Source: CAYOVG01 sp964407285 (lineage in GTDB: Bacteria; Desulfobacterota; Syntrophobacteria; Syntrophobacterales; Syntrophobacteraceae). Taken from it: a stretch of 8,685 nucleotides of DNA. Position 1 is the first letter of the stretch. Every line of letters begins with the position of its first letter. The stretch covers positions 1 to 8,685 of the forward strand of contig CAYOVG010000306.1 of NCBI GenBank assembly GCA_964407285.1, written 5' to 3'. Below are positions 1 to 7,090 of the stretch, piece after piece. A model generated the notes under the pieces. It did no database searches. It saw only the letters and a list, made by a program, of their open reading frames with translations, and was not told where the DNA came from. Made by a program: the position numbers and the translations under genes.

Positions 1-648
1 ATACTCCACTCCAAACTCACTTTGGAGTTGCTCGACATGATCCTTGATGATGGATTCGAAGTTGGTCTTATCCTCCGTGTTGCCGCTAAGCGGCTTCATC
101 AACAAAGGAATACCGGACTCGTTTTCCACAATCAGATCCAACACGACCTGATTGAGGTCGGGCCGATGATCCCGGCTATAGCCTCGGGTGATGTGGATCT
201 CTCCTTCCTGCGCACCGCTCTCAGAGTTGTAGACTCCATCGACATGGAAGCTCGTGGAATCGAGATGGACCGATTTGGGCTTCAGATCCAGCACTCCGGC
301 AGCATTGGCGGATATAAGGCAGTATAGAGGCGTCAACCCAAACCGATGGAGTTCGTCAAGGGCTCTGCCCAGCACATCGTCATTGAGATGCTCGGGCTTG
401 ATTCCCTTCGCGATCAACCGCTCAGTGGGCTTACTCTCAAAGAAGAGGGGAACGAGGTAGAGCTGATGATTGACAAACCCCAATCCGTTCAACACCATTG
501 CCTTCACTGCCTGCCCGATCGAGACGATTCTCCTTTCCCCATCCTGCTCGCCGGCTCCGTCAATCACCTCGCCTATCCCCAACTCATCGTACATCCCGGC
601 CACCAATCCAAGGTGGTCAAGTATCTTGCTCGCGTATTGCTCTGACAA
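1..648 (-). CDS. IS1634-family DDE transposase, N-terminal part (runs off the window)
   Basis: Reading the minus strand from 648 gives 216 uninterrupted codons to the window edge. The protein resembles IS1634-type (IS4-superfamily) transposases, which cut and paste an insertion sequence with a DDE catalytic triad. Visible landmarks are an N-terminal region reading ILDHLGLVAGMYDELGIGEV, the segment VHLDSTSFHVDG (the D is the likely first catalytic aspartate), ITRGYSRDHRPDLNQVVLDL, and PLLMKPLSGNTEDKT. An in-frame TAG lies just upstream (663-661), and the first usable start after it is TTG at 648-646, giving MSEQYASKILDHLG, with AGAGGGA upstream as a possible ribosome site. The next in-frame ATG lies inside the conserved region (GMYDE), so TTG is preferred. 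The remaining D and E residues and the stop lie beyond position 1, so intactness cannot be judged. The family call is from recall of motifs; I am fairly sure of it. Confidence 0.88.
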   Translation of the reverse strand, partial: MSEQYASKILDHLGLVAGMYDELGIGEVIDGAGEQDGERRIVSIGQAVKAMVLNGLGFVNHQLYLVPLFFESKPTERLIAKGIKPEHLNDDVLGRALDELHRFGLTPLYCLISANAAGVLDLKPKSVHLDSTSFHVDGVYNSESGAQEGEIHITRGYSRDHRPDLNQVVLDLIVENESGIPLLMKPLSGNTEDKTNFESIIKDHVEQLQSEFGVEY

Positions 649-730
649 TTCTGCTACTTCCCTCTATTGTTTTTTTGAGGGTTGTATCCCACTACTCCCA
701 ATATTTCAATTTTATTGACTTTTATGTGCG
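1..730 (-). mobile_element. IS1634-type insertion sequence, one end only; outer boundary uncertain
   Basis: The transposase occupies 1-648. The adjoining 649-730 stretch is AT-rich and non-coding and is the natural place for the terminal inverted repeat next to the transposase start. A segment around 677-702 (GAGGGTTGTATCCCACTACT on the plus strand) is a candidate, but the partner end lies outside the window, so neither the repeat nor the target duplication can be confirmed. The end coordinate given is approximate. Confidence 0.55.
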
Positions 731-838
731 GAATGTCGGATTCTTACGCCTAAAAGCCGCATCCAGCAAACAGCGCGCGCATCATGGGAAAGCCCTCCCC
801 CCTGCCCCGGGAGCGCCGTACTTCCGCCGCCGCAAGAG

Positions 839-936
839 CGTATCCGGATACGTCTCCCCCACCCTTAGCCCTCAAGATAATATTTACACTGGAATATTAA
901 CGACTTACCATATATGGAATAGCCATACATGGTAAG
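839..936 (+). promoter_or_regulatory. Control region with three adjacent dyads upstream of the GWCP protein gene
   Basis: The 649-982 gap holds no gene but ends in a cluster of inverted repeats. The first is a perfect 14-bp palindrome CGTATCCGGATACG (839-852). The second is TAATATT/AATATTA (878-884 and 893-899, 8-base spacer). The third is CTTACCATATATGG/CCATACATGGTAAG (904-917 and 923-936, 5-base spacer, 13 of 14 pairs matching). A -10-like TATACT lies at 954-959, and the position expected for its -35 box (about 930-935) falls in the right arm of the third dyad with no good -35 match. This suits regulation by a dimeric protein at the promoter, which is inference. Confidence 0.5.
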
Positions 937-953
937 CTGCGGCACACTGACGT

Positions 954-959
954 TATACT
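954..959 (+). promoter_or_regulatory. Candidate -10 box for the GWCP protein gene
   Basis: TATACT lies 23 bases before the ATG at 983. There is no convincing -35 sequence 16-18 bases upstream, where the right arm of an inverted repeat sits instead. The ribosome site AAAGGAG (971-977) follows, five bases before the ATG. Confidence 0.4.
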
Positions 960-982
960 CAACCAATTGGAAAGGAGTCAAC

Positions 983-1450
983 ATGCTTCCCGCTTCAAGC
1001 AAACGAGTCCCGGAACATACGGCTGAATACATAAACGAAAGAATTCGCAGGGAAACCGAAGCCAACATTTCATACCTGGCCGCAAGGGGTCCCGAAGCCA
1101 TAGACCGGCGCCTGCGGGAGTTGGATTACGAATGGGACATCGAAAGGACCCTGGAAGCGAATGCCTCCACGCTGTCGCTTGTCGGCCTTGCCTTGGGCGC
1201 CGCGGTGGACCGGAGGTGGTTCGCACTGCCGGCGGTCGTTGCGAGCTTCCTTCTGCAGCATGCATTGCAGGGCTGGTGCCCGCCGGTTCCCGTTCTCCGG
1301 CGGATGGGGTTCCGCACCCGCACCGAAATAGACTACGAACGGTACGCCCTCAAGGCGATTCGTGGCGATTTCAAGGAAGCTCCGCAGATAACGGGAAATG
1401 GTGGAGAAACGACTGCGGCGGGCAGGCTGATGGAGGCCGTCTCGATGTAG
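983..1450 (+). CDS. Small membrane protein with GWCP segment, DUF2892/YgaP-like
   Basis: A 155-aa protein. The N-terminal 55 residues are charged and probably helical (EYINERIRRETEANISYL). Residues about 58-100 form two short hydrophobic stretches joined by VDRRW and end in LQGWCPPVPVLRRMGF, with GWCP at 97-100. That layout (RN-like start, two hydrophobic stretches, GWCP) is the hallmark of the DUF2892 inner-membrane domain, also found at the C-terminus of YgaP-type rhodanese proteins. Here there is no rhodanese domain, and an extra C-terminal tail of about 50 residues is hydrophilic. The ATG at 983 is chosen over an in-frame ATG at 929 because AAAGGAG (971-977) precedes it and the earlier start falls inside an inverted repeat. 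A strong hairpin terminator follows 63 bases after the stop. Function is unknown; an envelope or stress role is a guess. Confidence 0.75.
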   Translation: MLPASSKRVPEHTAEYINERIRRETEANISYLAARGPEAIDRRLRELDYEWDIERTLEANASTLSLVGLALGAAVDRRWFALPAVVASFLLQHALQGWCPPVPVLRRMGFRTRTEIDYERYALKAIRGDFKEAPQITGNGGETTAAGRLMEAVSM

Positions 1451-1513
1451 CTGAAGTGCTGTTTTCTTTTCCGGAAACCGTTCCCATCCGATTTTGCTCT
1501 CCGCAATCTCCCG

Positions 1514-1550
1514 AACGACCGGGTGATAGTGATCACCCGGTCGTTTCGTT
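1514..1550 (+). terminator. Rho-independent terminator after the GWCP gene
   Basis: A perfect 14-bp stem, AACGACCGGGTGAT (1514-1527) with ATCACCCGGTCGTT (1532-1545) and loop AGTG, is followed on the plus strand by TCGTT and then TGCG, a modest T-rich tail. The opposite strand has no T tract, but the hairpin sits between two converging genes and may also hinder transcription from the minus-strand gene. Confidence 0.7.
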
Positions 1551-1656
1551 TGCGGGCTTCGTTCGCGAGTTTCATTCGATCGGGATTGCCGGAACCGACC
1601 GGTGATACGGTGATGGAGTCCACAATACCCGAAACGACGATCCATACTTGATCCGA

Positions 1657-2835
1657 TTATACATTCGTACCGGCGGCCTCATGCATTTCATCCATCTTCC
1701 GCGACGCATCGTGGGGTGGAATTCCCGTTTCCATGAAGGACTTGAATCTCATCAGGTCGTCGTTCATCTTCGTTTCCGGGTCTTCACCCAGTATCGAGGC
1801 GATGGCGTGCCCGATAGCTCCCGCCGGTGGATGATACATCATCTTGATGTCAACGGTGGTGCTGCCGTCGTGTTCCGGAAACAGGCGTATGGTCCCCGTC
1901 TGCCCGACCGACGATCCCTGTTCTGACCTCCAGGCGATGGTCTCGTTCGGCACCAGCGATGTGAATACGGAATCCCACTCCACGGTGATTCCTCCGAGTC
2001 CTCTTACGACCCAATGGAAGCGCCGGTCGCTTATCCTTCGCACTTCACGGATGTGAGTCATGAATTTGGGGAAGTTCTCGCAATTGGAAAGGACCTGGAA
2101 TACGTCCTCCACCGGCGCATGGATGCGAATGGTTTTCTGGATGTGAATTCCATCTCCGGCGTCTCCAACCCCGAGGAGCCTCTGCAATTCCATGTTCGTG
2201 AGCGCTCTCACGAACAGCGCGACCCCTGCCGTCGAGACCGAAGCGCCGTATTTGTCCCGTCGTCCCAGGCCGTACATCACCAGGGCCCCTCCGGCAATCC
2301 CCGCGAACAGGCGGGCGGAAGGCGACCAGTTGCTCTGCATCAGTTCGAACTGATTTCCGGCCAACCGCCGTGCGGGCTGCCCCTGTAGTCCGGGGACATT
2401 GCCGGGTTCCTGGTGGACTTCGAGGTGGTCTTCCACATCGCTCACACCGCGCACTGCCTTGATGCGTTTCAGGAGCGGGCCGACCTCGTCGGCCAGAATC
2501 ACCCCGCTCAGAATCACATGCCCGTCATGGGCATCGACATGAATGGAACCGGGATGGCTGACAACACCACCCAGCGCGGACCGCACCCGTTCGGCGAGCA
2601 CGCGGTCGTCCACCGTTTCACTGGTGAGCAGGTGTCTGACTTCCATGCCGACCCCGCGGGTACGGTTCATCAAATCCCGGATGGTGACATTGACGGCCTC
2701 GGCCGTCAGTCGCGACAGGTGATCGAATTGGTCGCGCATCCTTGCGCGTCTGCGCCTTCCCGAATCCGGGTCGAAGAAATACATGAGCCCGGTCGCCAGA
2801 CCGGCGCCGGATATCCAGTTCAATCTGTTTTTCAT
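1657..2835 (-). CDS. BON-domain and SRPBCC (cyclase/dehydrase-like) protein
   Basis: A 392-aa protein. Residues 1-35 (ISGAGLATGLMYFFDPDSG then RRRRARMRDQ) are a glycine-rich hydrophobic anchor followed by a basic cluster, a common opening in this class. Residues about 74-142 match a BON domain (DDRVLAERVRSALGG, then HVDAHDGHVILSGVI, then VRGVSDVEDHLEVH), a module thought to bind membranes or phospholipid. Residues about 171-218 are hydrophobic and glycine-rich and probably membrane-associated. Residues about 230-370 match the SRPBCC/START-like cyclase-dehydrase fold (IHIQKTIRIHAPVEDVFQVLSNCENFPKFMTHIREV, then TVEWDSVF and ETIAWRSE), which forms a pocket for a hydrophobic ligand. The ligand cannot be read from sequence. 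GGAGGA (2847-2842 on the minus strand) lies seven bases before the ATG. It converges with the GWCP membrane protein gene, suggesting a shared envelope role. Confidence 0.9.
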   Translation of the reverse strand: MKNRLNWISGAGLATGLMYFFDPDSGRRRRARMRDQFDHLSRLTAEAVNVTIRDLMNRTRGVGMEVRHLLTSETVDDRVLAERVRSALGGVVSHPGSIHVDAHDGHVILSGVILADEVGPLLKRIKAVRGVSDVEDHLEVHQEPGNVPGLQGQPARRLAGNQFELMQSNWSPSARLFAGIAGGALVMYGLGRRDKYGASVSTAGVALFVRALTNMELQRLLGVGDAGDGIHIQKTIRIHAPVEDVFQVLSNCENFPKFMTHIREVRRISDRRFHWVVRGLGGITVEWDSVFTSLVPNETIAWRSEQGSSVGQTGTIRLFPEHDGSTTVDIKMMYHPPAGAIGHAIASILGEDPETKMNDDLMRFKSFMETGIPPHDASRKMDEMHEAAGTNV

Positions 2836-2883
2836 GGTGTATTCCTCCTATTCCATGACAGCGAAGCCACTATTATCCTGTTA

Positions 2884-2889
2884 ATTATA
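2884..2889 (-). promoter_or_regulatory. Candidate -10 box for the BON/SRPBCC gene
   Basis: The minus strand carries a perfect TATAAT 49 bases before the ATG at 2835, inside an AT-rich patch (2875-2915) that contrasts with its GC-rich surroundings. No clear TTGACA lies 16-18 bases upstream, so a weak or activator-dependent promoter is likely. Confidence 0.45.
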
Positions 2890-3267
2890 TTAAGAAACTA
2901 TAAAGAAATATCGAGCACTCGGGGAATAGGCAAATACCCTTCTTCTCTTCCATCCGGGTATTGCTTTATGCCGTGGACCATCAACATGAGGTGAATGTCT
3001 TCGCCGGTTTGGCACGGGCCGGCGAAGGGAATCCGCTCCGGATTCGGCTTTCCCGCGCACACTCCCGATAAAGACCTTTTTGTCACCCCAAAAAAGCGAT
3101 ATTTTACGGGAACAGATGAACTACACCATGCATACTTTGTGTTAACGCGGGACGGCGCTATCCGTTCATGGAAAAGGATCTCGGGATTCCATCGGAGCCG
3201 AAGAACTCCTCGATTTCCATAGACACCCGGCGCTCGGGCTTGCCGCGCCGCACATCGAGAGATTGTT
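2890..3267. other. Intergenic stretch without a convincing gene
   Basis: Open frames exist on both strands, but none has a recognisable protein, a good start or a matching ribosome site. A 9-bp stem CTTCGCCGG/CCGGCGAAG (2999-3007 and 3019-3027, 11-base loop) has no T tract on either side. On the minus strand, 3268-3170 stays open in a frame different from the ilvB remnant and reads like ordinary high-GC coding sequence for about 30 codons (including VSMEIEEFFGSDGIPRSFS) before a TAG. This could be more of the decayed locus or chance. Confidence 0.4.
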
Positions 3268-3636
3268 GTCGATCCCCGGAAGCAGCGACTCCAGAACACC
3301 GCGGACGTCACCTCGTATCCCGACGTTTGCGGTCCTGAGCTTGCCTGTTTCGCTCGAATCGATATCTATGTGGATGACCCTTGCATTCCGGCAGAATTCC
3401 GGGACATTGCCGGTTGCACGGTCGTCGAAGCGAACTCCGGCGGCGATCAGCAGGTCGCTCTCCTCCAGCACCATGTTTGTACAGCGGGCGGCGTGCATGC
3501 CGAGCATCCCGGGGGACAGCGGATGGTCCGCGGGTATCGCTCCAAGCCCCATGAGCGTAATCGCCGCCGGGACGGACGCTTTTTCCGCGAACCGGAGGAC
3601 TGCGTCCGAAGCACCGGATTGGATGACTCCGCCGCC
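3268..3636 (-). pseudogene. ilvB: Acetolactate synthase large subunit remnant (central domain only)
   Basis: About 123 codons on the minus strand read as the middle (TPP_enzyme_M) domain of acetolactate synthase, the enzyme that condenses two pyruvates in valine/leucine synthesis. Diagnostic stretches are GGGVIQSGASDAVLRFAEKA, PAAITLMGLGAIPADHPLS, MLGMHAARCTNMVLEESDLL, AAGVRFDDRATGNVPEFC and ARVIHIDIDSSETGKL, ending at ESLLPGID. Full-length proteins have roughly 550-580 residues with an N-terminal thiamine-diphosphate half and a C-terminal catalytic half; both are absent here. The open frame extends upstream to a GTG at 3699 and downstream to 3166, but those flanks do not look like ilvB and the GTG has no ribosome site. 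No stop or frameshift interrupts the preserved domain, so the truncation seems recent or the piece is maintained. It is very likely a non-functional fragment. Confidence 0.8.
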
Positions 3637-3716
3637 GAGCCCGTCCCTGAAGGCATGCCCCGGCACGACGTGCCTCATGGAGACATAAACAAGGTGCACA
3701 ACAATCGCGTTTTCGC

Positions 3717-3722
3717 TATAAT
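3717..3722 (+). promoter_or_regulatory. Candidate -10 box for the SEC-C repeat protein cluster
   Basis: A perfect TATAAT lies 170 bases before the ATG at 3892, giving a long leader. The bases 16-18 upstream do not give a good -35. It sits just outside the ilvB remnant and is followed by the hairpin at 3745-3765. Confidence 0.35.
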
Positions 3723-3744
3723 CTTGTCATTATGTTCATGGGAT

Positions 3745-3765
3745 CGTCCGTTCGGAGAACGGACG
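3745..3765. promoter_or_regulatory. Perfect 9-bp dyad with 3-base loop in the leader of the SEC-C protein gene
   Basis: CGTCCGTTC (3745-3753), GGA, GAACGGACG (3757-3765). There is no T tract on either side, so it is not an ordinary terminator. Its centre lies about 33 bases downstream of the candidate TATAAT. It could be an operator placed to block early elongation or a 5' RNA hairpin. Confidence 0.45.
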
Positions 3766-3838
3766 GCGCGGCGTTCACGGCTGACGTGCTCCCCCCGCAA
3801 AGTTTCCAGGGGCGAACCGGCAGCGGAAAAAGACCTTC

Positions 3839-3866
3839 TTCCCGTTTCCTCGCGCGAGTGCGGGAA
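3839..3866 (+). promoter_or_regulatory. Nested stem close to the start of the SEC-C protein gene
   Basis: TTCCCG (3839-3844) pairs with CGGGAA (3861-3866) around the perfect palindrome CTCGCGCGAG (3849-3858). It ends 25 bases before the ATG, just upstream of the weak ribosome site (AGAGG at about 3884-3888), so an effect on translation is possible but unproven. Confidence 0.3.
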
Positions 3867-3891
3867 CCGGATATTGCTGGAATAGAGGCGC

Positions 3892-6375
3892 ATGGAAGAT
3901 AACTACAACTATATATGGTCCGAAAGTGATTTGCGTGAAATGATCGACCGGGCGGAGCCGCAGGTCCGGGAATGGGCTGTCGGCGCTTACTTTTCGCTGT
4001 ATCCCGACCCGGCAGGCCGGGAAGCCGCGGATTTTCTGCGCTCCGGAAATCCCGCCGTCGTCCGGACGGTGCTGAACCTGCCGGCGCGGGAGCAGGATGA
4101 AATGCGGGAAGACCTCTTACCCGTCCTCAAGGAAATCTTTATGGACGGGCCGCCCGAGTTTTCCGCGTCCGCCGTACGTCTCCCGGGAATATGGGGGAGC
4201 GGGGAAGCGGTCGAGTGGATCGAGGAGAGCATCCTGGCGGGGAAAACACTCACCGGCGAGCAAATCGACGCGATAATCGAAGCCCTGGGGAGTATCGAAT
4301 CCGAGAGAGCCTATGCCCTGCTCGAGAAGGCGGAAGAAGGGATCGATACCCATTCCCTGCACGGGTGGAAGTCTGTCTACCGGGCGCTCCTCAAGCATCG
4401 GAAGGCGAAGGACGTGGAAACCGTACTCCGGATTTTCCTCAATACCGGGATTCGGGAAGAACACCGCCGTTCCGCCCTGGATCTGCTGGCGGAACATGTG
4501 GCTCCCGGGATGAAACCGACGAGCATAAGTCTCGGCCTCCATCCGATCGCCGCCGATTACCTGGAAAAAAGGCTCCGGTATTTGAAAAGCGAGATACATT
4601 CCCTTCCCGAACGCGGGGACCTGCCCTCCTACGTTGACGCATTGCAGGAACTTCTCCACGATTTCCAGCCCGATTCCCTCCAGGACGGGGTCGAGTTCCT
4701 CCGTACCCGCGAAGAGCCGGGGGAAATCGAAGAAAGCAGCCGCCACGAATGGGAGGTCTTCCGGATAATGAAAGACAGCCTGGGCGACAGCGCTCATTCC
4801 CCGGAAGACCTGCCCCCTTTGTTCATGTTGGCCGCATGCGCTCTCGTGGGAGCGCTCACGCGGACTTACGCGCCTGTTCCTCCGGAAGATGCCGGCTGGA
4901 AGGCGCTGCTCGCGGACCTCCTCCGGGACCGCTATGAAGAGTCTTCCGACCGGGTTCGGCGGAATCGTATTCTCAAGGAGGCCCCGACTTCGGAACTCGT
5001 CGCCGTTCTCACGGATGCCTTGAGTAACCGTTCCGCCGGTTGGGGGGCCGCCAGGGCGGTCCAAATGCTCGGAAGACTGAGGGCCGTGGAATCTGCCCCA
5101 GCCATCGTGCGGTCCCTGGAACGGAATCAGGATGGTTTCTTTTACGGTGAAGCCCGGAAAGCCTTGATCCGGATGGGACCGGGGGTCGTCCGGGAGGTGA
5201 TTCCGCTGCTGGACAGCCCTGATCCCGCCCGGTCGGGTCTTGCTCTCGGCGTTCTGGCCGGGGTTCCCGTTCCGGAGTCCGTGCGGGAGCTTGCCGCGCG
5301 GTTGCCCGCCCTGCTGGACAGCCGGCGGGAGGACTGCCTGGATGCGATCGATACCATGCCCGCCGGGGAGTTCCTTCCCGCCCTCGCAAGTGAATACAGA
5401 CCGGGAGAGTGGGAACTGGCGGAGATGTTGGTGCTCATATCGAAGGTAAACGGGCTGAATCCGCCCAATCTGCGTGAAGTGGAACAGGATCTCCGGAGCG
5501 GAAGGGAGTACCGGAAAGCGCGCCGCAAGATCGAAACCGGCGATTTCAGCAGGTGGCCGGATTCATTGAGGCTGAACATGCTCTGCCGCGCCTGCGGGAA
5601 GCAGTACCATTACCTGGCGCGCCAGGTTCACCTGCACCTTCAAATGGAAGACCCGAAAGAGGGGGAAGTCCCGCGGGAACCCGACATGACTCCCTACCGG
5701 CACGGCATCGTCGTCAACGACGACCTGCAGTGCAAGAACTGCGGACGGGTCAACGACATGGAACTGACGCAGGAAGCCGTCTCCGCCGTTGCCGGCGAAT
5801 CGATAAGACTGCTTTACTATCATCAAATGGGGCTTTCCGTTCCGCAGCACTATCCGGCGCAGATGGTGAAGTTCGGGGAAAAGGACGGCAAACCTCAAAC
5901 GCTGTCCCAGCTCGAAGAGGAATATCTTCAGGCGATCGGGCGTCAGCCGTCGAAAACGCAGGGACATATCACCCTGGGCAAGTTTTACGAATACGTGAAG
6001 CAGCACCGTAAGGCCCGGGATTCGTACCTCAAGGCGATCGACCTGGACGCCGCGGCCCTGGAAGCCATGGCGGGGCTTGCCCGGCTCTGCCATGCGGAAG
6101 GAAGGCATGCGGAAGCCTTCGAATGGATCGAGAGCTGTTACGATAACCTTTCGGGCGGCAACCTGTACCTGGCGCCCGATCCGAGGGATTTCAAGAAGGT
6201 CGTGAGGGAGAAGCGGAGGGAGTTCGCCCGGACGGCCGGTATCCGTCTAAAGGATGAGCCCGTTGAAATCCGGTTCAAGGCCGAGGATGCCGTGGAACAT
6301 CCCAGGAACCAGCCCTGTCCCTGCGGGAGCGGAAAGAAGTACAAGCTCTGCTGCATGAAGAAAGAAAGAGCGTAA
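3892..6375 (+). CDS. Large repeat protein: HEAT-like repeats, split zinc site, TPR and C-terminal SEC-C motif
   Basis: An 827-aa protein with no signal peptide or membrane span, so probably cytosolic. Residues 1 to about 480 are helical and repeat-like. The clearest HEAT-type part is about 378-460 (AARAVQMLGRLRAVESAPAI, then ARKALIRMGPGVVREVIPLL). Residues 565/568 (CRAC) and 614/617 (CKNC) form a likely four-cysteine zinc site split by about 45 residues. Residues about 691-755 form a TPR-like pair (LGKFYEYVKQHRKARDSYLK, then AMAGLARLCHAEGRHAEAFE). The last 20 residues hold a textbook SEC-C motif (PCPCGSGKKYKLCCMK: C809, C811, C820, C821), the zinc-binding tail known from SecA, where it contacts SecB and ribosomes. 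No catalytic domain is visible, so the role is probably a scaffold or adaptor. The start follows AGAGG three bases upstream, a weak and closely spaced site. It leads a probable operon with two exported proteins. Confidence 0.9.
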   Translation: MEDNYNYIWSESDLREMIDRAEPQVREWAVGAYFSLYPDPAGREAADFLRSGNPAVVRTVLNLPAREQDEMREDLLPVLKEIFMDGPPEFSASAVRLPGIWGSGEAVEWIEESILAGKTLTGEQIDAIIEALGSIESERAYALLEKAEEGIDTHSLHGWKSVYRALLKHRKAKDVETVLRIFLNTGIREEHRRSALDLLAEHVAPGMKPTSISLGLHPIAADYLEKRLRYLKSEIHSLPERGDLPSYVDALQELLHDFQPDSLQDGVEFLRTREEPGEIEESSRHEWEVFRIMKDSLGDSAHSPEDLPPLFMLAACALVGALTRTYAPVPPEDAGWKALLADLLRDRYEESSDRVRRNRILKEAPTSELVAVLTDALSNRSAGWGAARAVQMLGRLRAVESAPAIVRSLERNQDGFFYGEARKALIRMGPGVVREVIPLLDSPDPARSGLALGVLAGVPVPESVRELAARLPALLDSRREDCLDAIDTMPAGEFLPALASEYRPGEWELAEMLVLISKVNGLNPPNLREVEQDLRSGREYRKARRKIETGDFSRWPDSLRLNMLCRACGKQYHYLARQVHLHLQMEDPKEGEVPREPDMTPYRHGIVVNDDLQCKNCGRVNDMELTQEAVSAVAGESIRLLYYHQMGLSVPQHYPAQMVKFGEKDGKPQTLSQLEEEYLQAIGRQPSKTQGHITLGKFYEYVKQHRKARDSYLKAIDLDAAALEAMAGLARLCHAEGRHAEAFEWIESCYDNLSGGNLYLAPDPRDFKKVVREKRREFARTAGIRLKDEPVEIRFKAEDAVEHPRNQPCPCGSGKKYKLCCMKKERA

Positions 6376-6404
6376 AGAAGGAAAGAGGAGGAAAGGAGAG
6401 GATT

Positions 6405-7019
6405 ATGAAAGGAATCGTAGTGGCGATTGCGGCTGTTGCGTGCAGCCTGTGGATTTCGAATGCTTCCGTCGCCGTGGCTCAGCCCCCGTCGACTCAGCTC
6501 CCGTCGGCGCAAGCGCCTGCGGTTCAGACTCCGTCGGCGCAAGCCCCGGCGGCTCAGACCCAGTCGGCAGCGAAAGAACCCGTTCTCCTGACGTCTCAGA
6601 AGGAATCCCTGCGCGGACTTACGAACTTGGGAGTGGTTCTGGTCATCGAATCCGAAGCCGATATGACGGAACTCAACAAATCGAAGCTGCAAACGAGTGT
6701 GGAGGTGAAGCTCAGGTCGGCGGGCATCCGTGTAACGCCTCGCTCGGTGGCGGCGCAACTGCCCGGGGACCCCGTCCTCAAACTCAACATCACCGTTTTG
6801 AAAGGCGGCATGGTATACGCCTACTCCGTAAACCTCCAGTTCGACCAGCAAACGATATTGAAAAGAGACCCATCCATGGCGACCGCGGCATCCACCTGGC
6901 AGTTATCCGAGATCGGATACGCGACCAGCATGAAAAGTCCGGGGGAGAGAATAGTCAACACCATGAACAGCGTGTTGGACGTCTTTATAAACGACTACCT
7001 TGCGGTGAACCCGAAGTAA
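6405..7019 (+). CDS. Exported protein of unknown function with PSAQAPA repeat linker
   Basis: A 204-aa protein starting 29 bases after the SEC-C gene, with GGAGAGG directly before the ATG. Residues 1-25 are a signal peptide (lysine, long hydrophobic core, AVA cleavage motif before Q26). There is no lipobox, as the only cysteine (13) sits mid-core. Residues 26-60 are a proline, alanine and glutamine-rich linker of about three 10-residue repeats, typical of a tether crossing the periplasm. Residues 65-204 are a globular domain (SLRGLTNLGVVLVIESEADM, KLRSAGIRV, VLKLNITVLKGGMVYAYSVN, ending FINDYLAVNPK). I recall unannotated periplasmic proteins with the same SLRG start and NAYLAVNPK-type end but know no function. 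The domain alternates strands and helices, suggesting a small alpha/beta fold. It is probably co-transcribed with its neighbours. Confidence 0.85.
   Translation: MKGIVVAIAAVACSLWISNASVAVAQPPSTQLPSAQAPAVQTPSAQAPAAQTQSAAKEPVLLTSQKESLRGLTNLGVVLVIESEADMTELNKSKLQTSVEVKLRSAGIRVTPRSVAAQLPGDPVLKLNITVLKGGMVYAYSVNLQFDQQTILKRDPSMATAASTWQLSEIGYATSMKSPGERIVNTMNSVLDVFINDYLAVNPK
6495..6584 (+). repeat. Three imperfect 30-bp tandem repeats coding for a proline/alanine linker
   Basis: Units start at 6495, 6525 and 6555 and encode QLPSAQAPAV, QTPSAQAPAA and the diverged QTQSAAKEPV. The first two units differ at only a few bases, so the repeat count could change by slippage and alter linker length. Confidence 0.7.
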
Positions 7020-7090
7020 CGGGAAGAGCGGGGAGTACGGAGATAGAATACAGAGACGGTGGGAAAGTAGGGAATCATAGGAAAGACCCG

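Noticed and set aside
1070..1645. Minus-strand open frame of 191 codons opposite the GWCP gene
   Set aside because: It is antisense to a gene with a good start and family resemblance and runs through the terminator hairpin; composition is that of a shadow frame.
2999..3027. 9-bp stem CTTCGCCGG/CCGGCGAAG as a terminator
   Set aside because: No T tract on either strand and no gene ending beside it.
2898..3311. Minus-strand open frame of 137 codons next to the ilvB remnant
   Set aside because: Overlaps the remnant out of frame, shows no family motifs and has no ribosome site; the last 35 codons look plausible but cannot be supported alone.
4117..5064. 315-codon minus-strand open frame
   Set aside because: Fully antisense to the 827-aa SEC-C protein gene; a long shadow frame is expected in GC-rich coding sequence.
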